A program made the translations under genes and the position numbers. Shown one piece after another: positions 8,014-17,210 of a stretch of 64,000 bases of DNA. Position 1 is the first letter of the stretch. Every line of letters starts with the position of its first letter. Origin of the DNA: Verrucomicrobiota bacterium (GTDB lineage Bacteria; Verrucomicrobiota; Verrucomicrobiia; Opitutales; Opitutaceae); assembly GCA_023443455.1 (NCBI GenBank), contig JAEZUE010000058.1, positions 1-64,000 of the forward strand. Reading direction: 5' to 3'. Under the pieces are notes generated by a model. That model searched no databases, was not told the DNA's origin, and saw only the letters and a list, made by a program, of their open reading frames with translations.

Positions 8014-8795
8014 ACACCTCCGCCGACCGCGCCGCGCCTCTCGCCCCCGATCTCCGCCACGCCTTCGGCGGCGTCTGGCGGCTCACGCTTCCGGGCTTCA
8101 CTCGCCCCGGCCAGTTGCTGCGCCTGGCCGGCCTGCTCGCCGCTTTGGCCCTGCTCTCGCTCGCCTCCGTGCGCACGCCCGAGGCTTCGGCCTTCTTCGA
8201 CTGGACGATCCGCTATCTCACGCTCGTGCTCCCGGTGGTCGCCTTCATCGCCGGTGGCGGCGCGATCCGCGACGCCCTCAAGCCCGACACCGTCGACTAC
8301 GTGTTCACGCGCCCCCTCCCGCGCCCCGCGTTTCTGCTCTTCAAATACATCGCCCACACCGCGGGAATGCAGACCAGTTGCCTGCTTGCGCTGGGCGTGC
8401 TGCTCGGGGTCGGTGCGTACCGGCAGGTGCCCGGCCTGCTCGCGGCGCTGCCGCTGCTGCTGCTCGCGCAGGTGCTCGCGGTGACCGTGTTCACCGCGCT
8501 CGGTTTCCTCTGCGGCACCCTCACCGCCCGCTACCTCGTCGTCGGCATGACCTACGGGAGCCTCGTCGAGCTGGGTATCGGAAGCATACCGACACAGCTC
8601 AGCCGGCTCTCGCTCACCCATCAGCTCCGGGCGATGTTGCAGCCGCTCGATTCCGCAGCCGCCGCCACGTTGCCCGCCCAGGGACCGGTGGCGACGGCGC
8701 TGGTCATCCTGTTCGTGACGGCCGCCGTGTTGGCGATCGCCGCCGTCGTCTTCGGGCTCCGCGAACTGGCCGGTGGGCCGGCCAAGGAGACCTGA
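8010..8795 (+). CDS. ABC-2 type transporter permease (second)
   Basis: 261-residue membrane protein with about six hydrophobic segments (LLRLAGLLAALALLSLASV, YLTLVLPVVAFIAGG, LLALGVLLGVGAY, AVTVFTALGFLCGTL, VATALVILFVTAAVLAIAAV). It carries the same VDYVFTRPLPRPAFLLFKYI motif as the first permease. The start at 8010 overlaps the ATPase stop by ATGA. It is the last of four coupled genes. The next gene begins 74 bp on and may be co-transcribed. Confidence 0.85.
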   Translation: MNTSADRAAPLAPDLRHAFGGVWRLTLPGFTRPGQLLRLAGLLAALALLSLASVRTPEASAFFDWTIRYLTLVLPVVAFIAGGGAIRDALKPDTVDYVFTRPLPRPAFLLFKYIAHTAGMQTSCLLALGVLLGVGAYRQVPGLLAALPLLLLAQVLAVTVFTALGFLCGTLTARYLVVGMTYGSLVELGIGSIPTQLSRLSLTHQLRAMLQPLDSAAAATLPAQGPVATALVILFVTAAVLAIAAVVFGLRELAGGPAKET

Positions 8796-8868
8796 GGAAA
8801 CCGAACGTCGCTGTAACCTTCGCGCCCCGCGCGGTGAATCAACGGATGAACCGTCCACTCTCGAATCC

Positions 8869-10296
8869 ATGAAAACCACTCTCCGCCACTTCTCCGCCCT
8901 CGGCCTCGTGATCCTGCCGCTGGCCGCCGCCCGGGCCGAACTCGACCCGACCATCGTCCCCGCCGAGTCCCGCTGGGTCGTCTCGCTCGATCTCGACGCC
9001 GTGCGCGCCAGCGAACTCGGCCAGGAACTGCTCGACCTGATCGAGCTCCCCGAGTTCGGCCGCTCCGATGTCGCCAGCCTGCGCCCCGATCCGCAGAAGA
9101 TCCTCGCCACCGTCAGCTCCGCCACCGCCTACGGCATCAATTTCTCCAAGGATCCGGGACAGATGGACGGCGTGCTCATCCTTCAGGGCACCGCCGACCT
9201 GCGCAAACTCGCCGAGGCCTACATCGCCCAGGCCACCGTCACCACGCCCGAGGCGATCGAGACGCTCGAGGACCTCCCCTTCGAGGCGTACCAACTTCAG
9301 AACCACGTGACCATCGCCTTCCCCAAGGAGCCGATCGTTCTGCTCAGCCAATCGAAGGCCCAGCTGGTCAAGGCGCTCGAGGTCTTCCGCCACCACAAGG
9401 GATCGCTCGCCCGTGGGCAGTCCCCGTTGACCGAGCTGCTTCCGAAACCCGGCAACGCCAACCTCGTCGCCGCCTGCATCGTGCCCACCGGCAACGAGCT
9501 CGCCTCCGGCGAAGGCCCCCACGCCCGCGTCCTCCAGATGGCGAACGCCGGTTCGCTCGCCATCGGTACCGACGCCCGCATGACCACCGCCCGGATCGCG
9601 CTCGCCGCCAACTCGCCCGAGTTGGCCGAGAAGCTCCAGAAGATCGTCCAGGGGGTGGCCGCGATGGCCTCCCTCACCGAGACCGACGACAAACAGCTCG
9701 CCGAATTCCTCCGCTCGGTGAACGTCGCCCGCGACGGCAACCGCGTCTCGCTGCACCTCGCCTATCCCACCGAAGGGATCGTGCGCATGGTAAAGGGGTT
9801 CACCGCTCCGCCTCCCCCGAGGACCGACTGGAACCACCACGCCGACCGGCACGCCGAGTCTTTCGGCGAAGTCGTCGCCCAATGGACAGCCGACCAGGAC
9901 GTGGGCCAGCCCGCCCCGAATCCCGAAGGCCTCGTCACCCGCACGATCGCCGACATCGCGCTCAAGAACGGCATGATCGTCACCCTCTCCGGCCGCCGCA
10001 ACCAGGGCGAGCACGCCCGTATCGACTGCGTGGAGATTACTCCGGCCGCAGGCGGGCAGCCCCTCCTTTTCGAGGCCGAAAACATGAAGCTCTCCGGGTA
10101 CCGCGCCGAACCCGTCCCCTTCGCCTCCCGCGGCAAATTGATCATTGCCACGAAAGAAGCCGGCACCGCACGCTTCGAGTTCCCCGGAGCCGATGGCACC
10201 TACACCCTGAAGGTGCGCTACCTCGACGAGTCCGACGGCCAATCGACGTTCACCGTCGCCACGAAGGCGCCCGACGAGCCAGCGCCCGAACAATGA
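8869..10296 (+). CDS. Secreted protein of unknown function with C-terminal CBM-like domain
   Basis: 475-residue protein. A signal peptide is clear (MKTTLRHF then ALGLVILPLAAARA, cleavage near residue 22). The body, beginning ELDPTIVPAESRWVVSLDL, has repeated alpha/beta segments and no motif I recognise. The C-terminal about 80 residues contain LLFEAENMKLSGYR and end in ADGTYTLKVRYLDES. This resembles the beta-sandwich carbohydrate-binding modules of CBM6/35 type, whose FEAE stretch binds calcium. It is probably periplasmic or surface-exposed. It lies between the ABC operon and an ECF sigma factor gene and could belong to the same stress-related unit; that link is inference. Confidence 0.65.
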   Translation: MKTTLRHFSALGLVILPLAAARAELDPTIVPAESRWVVSLDLDAVRASELGQELLDLIELPEFGRSDVASLRPDPQKILATVSSATAYGINFSKDPGQMDGVLILQGTADLRKLAEAYIAQATVTTPEAIETLEDLPFEAYQLQNHVTIAFPKEPIVLLSQSKAQLVKALEVFRHHKGSLARGQSPLTELLPKPGNANLVAACIVPTGNELASGEGPHARVLQMANAGSLAIGTDARMTTARIALAANSPELAEKLQKIVQGVAAMASLTETDDKQLAEFLRSVNVARDGNRVSLHLAYPTEGIVRMVKGFTAPPPPRTDWNHHADRHAESFGEVVAQWTADQDVGQPAPNPEGLVTRTIADIALKNGMIVTLSGRRNQGEHARIDCVEITPAAGGQPLLFEAENMKLSGYRAEPVPFASRGKLIIATKEAGTARFEFPGADGTYTLKVRYLDESDGQSTFTVATKAPDEPAPEQ

Positions 10297-10333
10297 CCTC
10301 GGCCCCCGTCGGCCAGTCCGGCCCCCGCGCACC

Positions 10334-10918
10334 ATGACGATCGCCTCCGAGATCTGTGAAAGTGGCCCGCTGCGCCAGCCCACCGCGGCCGACCCGGCCG
10401 AAGCCGAACTCGTGCGCGCGAGCGTCGCCGGCGAGGCCCGCGCCTTCGACGCGCTCGTCCAGCTCCACGGAAATCGGGTCTTCAACTACATCCACCAGAT
10501 GACCCGGCAGGCGCAGGACGCCGAGGATCTCGCCCAGCAGACCTTCATCAAGGCCTACGAGCACCTGCATCGGGTCGACACCTCGCGACCGCTCATCGGC
10601 TGGTTGCTCACGATCGCCCGCCGCACCGCCCTCAACCACTTCCGCGCCGCGTGCCGCTGGGAACCCGTCGCGGAGGATCTGCCCACGACCGAGCGCTCGC
10701 CGGCCCAACTGGCCGAGGATCGCGACCGCGTCTCCGATCTTTGGGCCCACGCCCGCCGCGTGCTCGGCCCGCGCGAGTACGAGGTGCTCTGGCTGCGCTT
10801 CGCCGAGAACCTTTCCGTGGCCGAGACCGCGCGCGTCGTCGGCCTCACGCAGACCCACGTCAAAATCCTCGTGTTCCGCGCCCGCCACACCCTGATGAAA
10901 CTCCCGTTCACGCCATGA
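10334..10918 (+). CDS. ECF-family RNA polymerase sigma factor
   Basis: 194-residue sigma-70 family protein of the extracytoplasmic-function type. Region 2 contains FNYIHQMTRQAQDAEDLAQQTFIKAYEHL (split: FNYIHQ, AEDLAQQTFIKAY), which binds core polymerase and the -10 element. Region 4 contains LGPREYEVLWLRFAEN and the helix-turn-helix SVAETARVVGLTQTHVKILV. It overlaps the anti-sigma gene by ATGA, the usual arrangement for stoichiometric control. Its regulon is unknown. The adjacent secreted protein and ABC exporter are the obvious candidates. Confidence 0.92.
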   Translation: MTIASEICESGPLRQPTAADPAEAELVRASVAGEARAFDALVQLHGNRVFNYIHQMTRQAQDAEDLAQQTFIKAYEHLHRVDTSRPLIGWLLTIARRTALNHFRAACRWEPVAEDLPTTERSPAQLAEDRDRVSDLWAHARRVLGPREYEVLWLRFAENLSVAETARVVGLTQTHVKILVFRARHTLMKLPFTP

Positions 10919-11529
10919 GCACCAACCCGACCGAATCCCCCCGATTGCTCTGCCGTGTCGTGCGCTGGTGGGCCGCGCTCACGGATGCCGACACCGCCAC
11001 GGCCACCGGCCACCGGGCCGCTTGCCCGGCCTGCCGTGCGTATTTCGAATCCCACGCCACACTCGAAACCCGGCTCCGCCACGACGCCCGCGTCCACCCC
11101 TCCGCCGCGCCCGTCGGTCTCGAACAGCGCATCGCCGCCGCCGTGCACCGCGCCCATTCGCCCGCCCGCGTCCGGCGCCGTCAACCTCGCGTCTGGTGGG
11201 CCGCCGGACTCACCACGGCCGCCGCCGCGGCCGCGTTGGTGCTGGTGATGCACCGCAGCCCGCGCCCGCACTCGGCCACCGCCGAGGCCGAGCCCGCCGA
11301 GATCGCCGCCGTGTTCAAGGCGGTAACTGAGTTCCCAACACAGCTCGAACAGTTGCTGCCCCGGCCGGGCACCCGCACGGGCATGGCCGACCCGCTCGAC
11401 CACGAGTTCGACAACGTGAAGGCCGACGCCCGATCCGCGCTCGCTTTCCTCGCCGCGAACTTCCTGCCCCCGCACCGCGAGCCGACTTCTTCGCCCCAGG
11501 AGCGGGCACCGTCGATCCGCGACAGCTGA
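10915..11529 (+). CDS. Putative membrane anti-sigma factor (zinc-finger type)
   Basis: 204-residue protein coupled to the ECF sigma gene (ATGA overlap). The N-terminal cytoplasmic part has His33, Cys37 and Cys40 (GHRAACPAC), the HxxxCxxC pattern of ZAS-type anti-sigma factors. One transmembrane segment follows (VWWAAGLTTAAAAAALVLVM, about residues 103-122). A periplasmic tail of about 80 residues follows and is rich in Pro, Ala and Glu. It would hold the sigma factor at the inner membrane until an envelope signal arrives. Family assignment rests on the motif and gene order. Confidence 0.8.
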   Translation: MSTNPTESPRLLCRVVRWWAALTDADTATATGHRAACPACRAYFESHATLETRLRHDARVHPSAAPVGLEQRIAAAVHRAHSPARVRRRQPRVWWAAGLTTAAAAAALVLVMHRSPRPHSATAEAEPAEIAAVFKAVTEFPTQLEQLLPRPGTRTGMADPLDHEFDNVKADARSALAFLAANFLPPHREPTSSPQERAPSIRDS

Positions 11530-11575
11530 GAACCACCGGAAAAGGCCTTCCCATCGCAAGCCCGGTGCGGCCAAA

Positions 11576-14434
11576 ATGGCCGCCATGTCCCTCGCTGTCG
11601 TCGGCCAACGTTGTGTGAGCGAACGCGAGCCCGAACTCGGGCTCGGCGTCGTCGCGCGCCTCGATGCGGCCCACATCACCGTCGAGTTTCCCGCCGCCGG
11701 CGAGAAACGGACCTATGCACGCAACACCCCGGTCCTGAAACGGGTGCAGCTCCGCGTGGGGGAAAGTGTCGCCTCCCGCCAGGGCGAGCGCTTCGTGATC
11801 GAAACCGTCGCCGAGGAGGCCGGCCTGCTCGTGTATTGCGGCGCCGGCCAACGCGTGCGCGAAGACCTCATCTCCGATGTCGCAACAGCCGCGCTGCCGA
11901 CGGCCCGACTGCTCTCCGGCCAGAGCGATGAGAGCACGGTCTTCGATCTGCGCCACCGCGCGCTGCAAGCGCAGGCGACACTGCGCCAGTCGCCACTGCG
12001 CGGCTGCCTCGGCGGACGCATCGACCTCATCCCGCACCAGCTCTTCATCCTGCGCGAGGTCGCCTCGCGTCCCATGCCCCGCGTGCTCCTGGCCGATGAG
12101 GTCGGCCTCGGAAAAACCATCGAGGCCTGCCTCATCGTGCAGCGCCTGCTCGCCGTCGGCCGCGCGCAACGCGTGCTCGTGCTCGTGCCCGAGACGCTGG
12201 TCCACCAGTGGTTCGTCGAGCTTCTGCGCCGTTTCAACCTCTGGTTCAGCATCCTCGACGAGGAGCGCTGCGTCGCCGCCGAGGCGAGCGAGCCCGACGG
12301 CAACCCGTTCCTCGGCCAACAGCTCGCGCTCTGCAGCACGACCTTCCTCGCGCAAAACGCCGCCCGCGCCGAGCAGGCGATCGCCGCCGGTTGGGAGGTG
12401 GTCGTCGTCGACGAGGCGCACCATCTGGCGTGGTCGCCCGAGTCCTCGAGTCCCGGTTACACGTTGGTCGAACGGCTCGCACGTCAGGCCCCCGGGCTGA
12501 TCCTGCTCACCGCCACGCCGAACCAGCTCGGCCAGCAGGGACACTTCGCGCGGCTCCGCCTGCTCGATCCCGACCGCTACTCGAGCTTCGAAGCCTATCT
12601 CGCCGAGTCCGAGCGCTACGCCGAGGTCGCCACCGTCGCCGAGCATCTTCTCGACGCCAAGCCGCTCTCCGCGCGCGACCGCACCACGCTCGGCCGGATC
12701 TTCGCGCGCGCCCCCGAGACCCTCGCCCGCCACCTCGCCGCGCTCGCCGCCGCCGCGCCCCGCGCCAGTGAGGAATTGTTGCGCACACTCGTCGACCAGC
12801 ACGGCCCCGGCCGCGTGATGTTCCGCAACACCCGCAGCGCGATGTCCGGTTTTCCCAAGCGCAAGTTCTGCCCGGTCCCGCTCGCCGGCGCCGACGCCAC
12901 GCTGCTCGCCCGCGCCGCCCGCGAGCTCGAAGCCGAGGAGACCGGCCGCGAGGCGGACATCCGCCACTCGTTCAAGGACGACCCGCGCATCGTCTGGCTC
13001 GCCGACTTCCTCCGCAAGCACCGCACCGCGAAGGTGCTCCTGATCTGCCGTTCACAGCGCAAGGTCGCCGCGCTCGCCGCCGCCCTGCAGGAGCGGATCA
13101 ACGTGAAGACCGGCCTCTTCCACGAGGGCCTGCCCCTCGTGCAGCGCGACCGCCAGGCCGCGTGGTTCGCAGAGCCCGAAGGCGCGCGCATCCTGCTGTG
13201 TTCGGAGATCGGCAGCGAAGGCCGCAACTTCCAGTTCGCCCACCACCTCGTGCTCTTCGACCTGCCGCTCAACCCCGGCCTGGTCGAACAGCGCATCGGC
13301 CGGCTCGACCGTATCGGCCAGAAACAGACGATTCAGATCCACGTGCCCTATCTCGTCGGCAGCGCCGACGAAGGCGTGGTCGAGTGGTACCACCACGGCC
13401 TCGACGCCTTCGCCGCGCCGCTCCACGGCGGCGCCGAATACGAAGCGGCATTCCGCGCGCGCCTGCTCGACCTCGCCGTCGCCTTCGGCGCCAAGCCGGA
13501 GGCCCATCGCGCCAAACTCGCCACGCTCGTCGCCGAGACCGCGGCGTTCCGCCACGAGCTGCGCAAACGCCTCCAACGCGGGCGCGACCGGCTGTTGGAG
13601 CTCGCATCCTTCGACCGTGCCACCGCGCAGGGTCTGGTCGACGAGATCCATGGATTGGATTCCGATCCGCTCGTGCGCCGGCTGCTGCCGGAGCTGCTCG
13701 ACCATTTCGGCGCCCGCCTCACCGACCACGAGGGCGGCGATCTCTTCGTCGACCCGAGCCACGCCTACATCGAGGCGATTCCCGGCGTGCCGCGCGAAGG
13801 CGCGCTGATCACCTTCGACCGCACCCGCGCCCTCTCGCGCGAGGATCTGCCGTTCGTCACGCGCGACCACCCGCTCATGCGCGACATGATCGATCTCCTG
13901 TTGAACTCGCCGCAGGGCACCACGGCCTTCGCGATCGTGCCCGGAGATCGCCCCGGCCTGTACCTCGAGACCCTCTTCGTGCTGGAGGCCGTCGCGGAGA
14001 CGAAGTGGCACGTCGACGCGTTTCTGCCTCCCCTGCCATTGCGGATCGTGGTCGACCTGCGCGGCGCCGACCGCACCGCCGAACATCCGCCCGGTCCGCT
14101 CCACGACGACACGCCCGAACACTCGCTGCGCCGCTTCCTCGAGCAGCCGCATTTCACCGCCGAGATGCTCAAGACGATGGCCGACGCCGCGGCCGGCCAC
14201 GCCGAGCCCGCCGCCGAGAAACTGCGCCGGGAGGCACAGGCCAAGGCCGCCGCCGGTCTCGGCGCCGAACTCCAGCGGCTCGTCGATCTGCAACAGGTCA
14301 ACGACCACGTGCGGCCCGCGGAGATCGCGCTGGCGCGGGAACGGCTCGAGCGCACCGCCGAGGCCATCGCGCACTCCCGGCTGCGGCTAGATGCGATCCG
14401 GTTGTTCGTCGTCGCACCGGCCCGCGGACGCTGA
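11576..14434 (+). CDS. rapA: RNA polymerase-associated protein RapA (SNF2-family ATPase)
   Basis: 952-residue homologue of E. coli RapA/HepA, the Swi2/Snf2 ATPase that recycles stalled RNA polymerase. It matches along its whole length. The N-terminal Tudor-like part starts VGQRCVSEREPELGLGVV. Walker A is LADEVGLGKTIEA (about residues 172-184), and the DEAH-type box is VVDEAHH. Helicase motif III is LLTATPNQLG, and motifs V/VI are LLCSEIGSEGRNFQFAHHLV and RIGRLDRIGQ. The C-terminal polymerase-binding region ends RLDAIRLFVVAP. Start ATG 11576 or 11585. The preceding spacer is only 46 bp and follows the anti-sigma gene. The gene is monocistronic. Confidence 0.95.
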   Translation: MAAMSLAVVGQRCVSEREPELGLGVVARLDAAHITVEFPAAGEKRTYARNTPVLKRVQLRVGESVASRQGERFVIETVAEEAGLLVYCGAGQRVREDLISDVATAALPTARLLSGQSDESTVFDLRHRALQAQATLRQSPLRGCLGGRIDLIPHQLFILREVASRPMPRVLLADEVGLGKTIEACLIVQRLLAVGRAQRVLVLVPETLVHQWFVELLRRFNLWFSILDEERCVAAEASEPDGNPFLGQQLALCSTTFLAQNAARAEQAIAAGWEVVVVDEAHHLAWSPESSSPGYTLVERLARQAPGLILLTATPNQLGQQGHFARLRLLDPDRYSSFEAYLAESERYAEVATVAEHLLDAKPLSARDRTTLGRIFARAPETLARHLAALAAAAPRASEELLRTLVDQHGPGRVMFRNTRSAMSGFPKRKFCPVPLAGADATLLARAARELEAEETGREADIRHSFKDDPRIVWLADFLRKHRTAKVLLICRSQRKVAALAAALQERINVKTGLFHEGLPLVQRDRQAAWFAEPEGARILLCSEIGSEGRNFQFAHHLVLFDLPLNPGLVEQRIGRLDRIGQKQTIQIHVPYLVGSADEGVVEWYHHGLDAFAAPLHGGAEYEAAFRARLLDLAVAFGAKPEAHRAKLATLVAETAAFRHELRKRLQRGRDRLLELASFDRATAQGLVDEIHGLDSDPLVRRLLPELLDHFGARLTDHEGGDLFVDPSHAYIEAIPGVPREGALITFDRTRALSREDLPFVTRDHPLMRDMIDLLLNSPQGTTAFAIVPGDRPGLYLETLFVLEAVAETKWHVDAFLPPLPLRIVVDLRGADRTAEHPPGPLHDDTPEHSLRRFLEQPHFTAEMLKTMADAAAGHAEPAAEKLRREAQAKAAAGLGAELQRLVDLQQVNDHVRPAEIALARERLERTAEAIAHSRLRLDAIRLFVVAPARGR

Positions 14435-14495
14435 CCCGCGAGCGTGCGGATCACCGGCACGGCCGCCCCCGCCACAACCGTCCGCCATCTCCCAT

Positions 14496-14526
14496 GCCGT
14501 GGCGCAGGCGTCCCTGCCTGCGATCC
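14496..14526 (+). repeat. REP-like element, GTGG type
   Basis: CCGTGGCGCAGGCGTCCC continues into TGCCTGCGATCC. The stem is GCAGGC (14504-14509) with GCCTGC (14516-14521). The same sequence recurs at 47281-47307 and, degenerated, near 47492. It sits between convergent rapA and the VWA gene. Confidence 0.7.
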
Positions 14527-14576
14527 CGACTTGCAGCACCACGGATCGCCGGCACGGCCGCCGACGACCCGGCGCT

Positions 14577-16613
14577 TCACTTGACGAGTTCCAGCGGCAC
14601 GCGCTCGAGCACCGCACCAGTGAGGGCGAAAACGTAACGGATCTCGTACTTGCCCGGATCGCCCGGAGTCTCGATCTCGAGCGGCGAACCGCCCACGGAC
14701 CACGCCCGTGCGCCCACCGTGTCGTCGGAGGAGCCGGTCGGGACGATCGTCAGGAAGTCGTTTTCACCGTCGGGGCCGGTCCACGACACTCTCACTGTCG
14801 CTTCGGCCGGCGCACTGGCCGGCGCCTGCAACGTCGCCCGCGCCTCGAGCACCTCGATCGCCCGCCGGGCGACCACGTGGCCGTCGGTGCCATCCACATA
14901 CCGGATCTCGGCCGGCCCCGCCTCCACCCGCGCCCGCAGCTCGACCGGCGAGCCGGCCAGCGTCGAACTCGACGAATAGGCCTCGGAGTACTCGCCGTCG
15001 GCGGCCGCCCGAGGGAGCAGGACGAGATAGTCGTTCGGATTGTCGGGCCCAGTCCAGCTCACGGATACAGCGGAGCCGGCCATCACCTGCGCACGGGCCG
15101 AGACCGTCGCCACCGCGGCGATGGTGCGGAGCGGGCGCCGCGCCAGCACCTTCCCCGCCTGGCCGCTCACGTAGCGCACCTCGCAGTCGCCCACGACGAC
15201 CGGAGCCGGCACCTCCGCCGGCGAACCGGCTACCGTGGAGACAAAGCCCTCCGGGGAGCGGCCGGCGTGATCCCGCGGCACGATGCAGAGGTGATCGTTG
15301 AGGTTGTCGGGGCCCTTCCAGACGACCCGCACCAGGCTTCCGGCCACCACCTCGACCGGCGCCTCGAGCGTGACCGCCGCCTCGACGACCTTGATTGGGC
15401 AGCGCCCGAGAATCTTTCGGTTCTGCCCGCTGTGCAGCCGGACCTCGGCCGGGCCCGCCTGCATCGGTGCCGTCACCAGCACCGCGGGAACCTGGTAGAC
15501 ACCGGCCGGGCTCGCCTCGAACTCCGCGCCCGCGTCGAGCGGGACAATCACGAGGTAGTCGCCGGCATACGCCGGCCCCTGCCACGTCACCTTCACCTCG
15601 CTTCCGGCCACCACCTCAGCCGGCGCCTCGAGCGTGATCTCGACCGGCAGCACCCGCAGCGCACGCCGCGCAAGCACGGCATGGTCGCGCCCGGAGACAT
15701 AACGGATCTCGGCGTCGCCGGCATCGACCGGAGCGTTGAGCGGGAGCGGGGACCCGCTCCGGGTGTAGGCGAGGTTGCCATCCTCGTCGTCGGCCGCGCC
15801 CTTCGGCACGATCGTGATGAAATCGCCGGAGGCGTCGGGGCCGGTCCAGTGCACGGATACGGCGGCGCCGGCATCGACCTGATCCGGGGCCTTGAGCGTG
15901 ACCGCAGGCGGGAGCGGTGGCGCCTTCGTGACCGGCGGCTCGATCGACTTGGGCGGAGTGGGCGCCGCCGGCATCGCGACCGTTTCCGCGGCGACCACGG
16001 CAAGCGCATCCTTGAGTGAGCCCGCGTCCTTGGCCTGAAGGAAGCGCCCCCCGGTGGCGTGGGCGATGCAGGCGATGGACTTCGCCTCGCGCGACGAAAG
16101 GTCGAAGGCGACGGCGTGCACCACGAGCGCCACGCCGGCCGCCTTCAGCTTGGCGGCGACGGCGCAGGGATCTTGGCCGCAAGTCTCGAGCCCGTCGGTC
16201 ACGAGAATGATGCTCGCGGGCTGCCGGGTGTATTCGAGTTTCTCCGCGGCGAACTCGATCGCGCCCGCCAGGGGGGTGCGGCCCTTCGGCTTGATGGCGA
16301 CCAGGGCAGTCGCGAAGGCCTCGCGGTCGAGCCGCGCCGGCGGGATCATCAACTCGATGTCGGCGCAGTCCTGCGGTTTGCGGTGGCTGTAGACCACCAG
16401 CCCCAGCGAGGAGTCGTCGGGCAGCGTCGCCACCAGTTCGGCGACGGCGCGTTTGGCGATGTCAATCTTGAGTTCGCCCCCGATGCGCTCCTTCATCGAA
16501 CCGGAGGCATCGAAGACGATCAGGCTCGGGGCGGAGTCGGCCGAAACACGGAGGCCGAACACCGCGAAGACGCACAGCACGGCAAGAAGCCGGAACAGCG
16601 AGGTCGTTTTCAT
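14577..16613 (-). CDS. Secreted VWA-domain protein with five C-terminal repeats
   Basis: 678-residue exported protein. The signal peptide is MKTTSLFRLLAVLCVFAVFG...SADS. A von Willebrand A domain follows, with an intact MIDAS (DASGSMKER near residue 34, then threonine and aspartate in RTPLAGA and LVTDGLETCG). A Pro-rich linker (residues about 245-265) leads to five tandem units of about 85-90 residues. The unit pattern is AP..V.AGS.V.V.W.GPD...D...IVP....GSP...EIRYVSG...VLARR. Start ATG 16613 was chosen because it opens the signal peptide; the frame is open upstream. The VWA part resembles YfbK/Ca-activated-chloride-channel-like proteins. The repeats look like immunoglobulin-like beta modules. 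It probably acts at the cell surface or in the periplasm in adhesion or complex assembly. Confidence 0.82.
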   Translation of the reverse strand: MKTTSLFRLLAVLCVFAVFGLRVSADSAPSLIVFDASGSMKERIGGELKIDIAKRAVAELVATLPDDSSLGLVVYSHRKPQDCADIELMIPPARLDREAFATALVAIKPKGRTPLAGAIEFAAEKLEYTRQPASIILVTDGLETCGQDPCAVAAKLKAAGVALVVHAVAFDLSSREAKSIACIAHATGGRFLQAKDAGSLKDALAVVAAETVAMPAAPTPPKSIEPPVTKAPPLPPAVTLKAPDQVDAGAAVSVHWTGPDASGDFITIVPKGAADDEDGNLAYTRSGSPLPLNAPVDAGDAEIRYVSGRDHAVLARRALRVLPVEITLEAPAEVVAGSEVKVTWQGPAYAGDYLVIVPLDAGAEFEASPAGVYQVPAVLVTAPMQAGPAEVRLHSGQNRKILGRCPIKVVEAAVTLEAPVEVVAGSLVRVVWKGPDNLNDHLCIVPRDHAGRSPEGFVSTVAGSPAEVPAPVVVGDCEVRYVSGQAGKVLARRPLRTIAAVATVSARAQVMAGSAVSVSWTGPDNPNDYLVLLPRAAADGEYSEAYSSSSTLAGSPVELRARVEAGPAEIRYVDGTDGHVVARRAIEVLEARATLQAPASAPAEATVRVSWTGPDGENDFLTIVPTGSSDDTVGARAWSVGGSPLEIETPGDPGKYEIRYVFALTGAVLERVPLELVK

Positions 16614-16761
16614 GGCGGAAGACGTTGCGCTCCCGGTCTGAACGATCTCGATACGCGGGACGAGCCGAAACTGCGCCCGCCCCGCAGCCGGACTACCGCC
16701 GAGTCCGGCGATCACCGGTCCCTCGACGGCCTCGAGAGCGATGGCGGAACGGCCCCACAAA

Positions 16762-16792
16762 GAATCCCGGCCTGCAAGGCGGGCCGGGATTC
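16762..16792 (-). terminator. Hairpin terminator of the 132-residue gene
   Basis: GAATCCCGGCC (16762-16772) pairs perfectly with GGCCGGGATTC (16782-16792), an 11-bp stem with a 9-nt loop. It lies 20 bp after the minus-strand stop at 16812, and on that strand it is followed by a short T-containing stretch. Confidence 0.6.
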
Positions 16793-16811
16793 GGGGGAAA
16801 GGCGGGCCAAT

Positions 16812-17210
16812 TCAGCGCGTCGGTTTCTCTTTGGCGGCGCTCTTCTCGGGCTTGGCGATCTTCTTGAACAAGGCCGGCACATCCAGCCTCGTCTCGGGCT
16901 TGATCTCCATCGTCGCGAGCTCGGTGGCGAGCGCCTCGGTCGAGAGCGAACCCAACTCGGGCAGCAGGTAGTTGAACACCAGCGATCGGATCGCCGTGGC
17001 GGCTCCGGCCGGGTTGGGACCGAACATCCGCAGCGCCTCCTTCTCATGCACCCAGAGGAATTTTTCGACGCCCAGATCGATTCCCCGTCCGGCGTTGGCC
17101 GCCCGGACTTTGCCCGCGAGGTGGAGGAGATCTTCGGGTCGCGTGCTCGGCAGCGCGCCTTCGAAAATGGCAAATCGGGCGATTTCGGGAATCAGGTTCT
17201 CGGCGTCCAT
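16812..17210 (-). CDS. Hypothetical protein, 132 residues
   Basis: I do not recognise this family. The protein is mostly helical in appearance (MDAENLIPEIARFAIFEGAL, VEKFLWVHEKEALRMFG, AIRSLVFNYLLPELG). It ends in a Lys/Pro-rich tail (KKIAKPEKSAAKEKPTR) that may contact nucleic acid or be disordered. There is no signal peptide or membrane segment. It has its own terminator at 16762-16792 and codon use like its neighbours, so it is very likely a real gene. It stands alone between the VWA gene and the cytochrome gene. Confidence 0.7.
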   Translation of the reverse strand: MDAENLIPEIARFAIFEGALPSTRPEDLLHLAGKVRAANAGRGIDLGVEKFLWVHEKEALRMFGPNPAGAATAIRSLVFNYLLPELGSLSTEALATELATMEIKPETRLDVPALFKKIAKPEKSAAKEKPTR

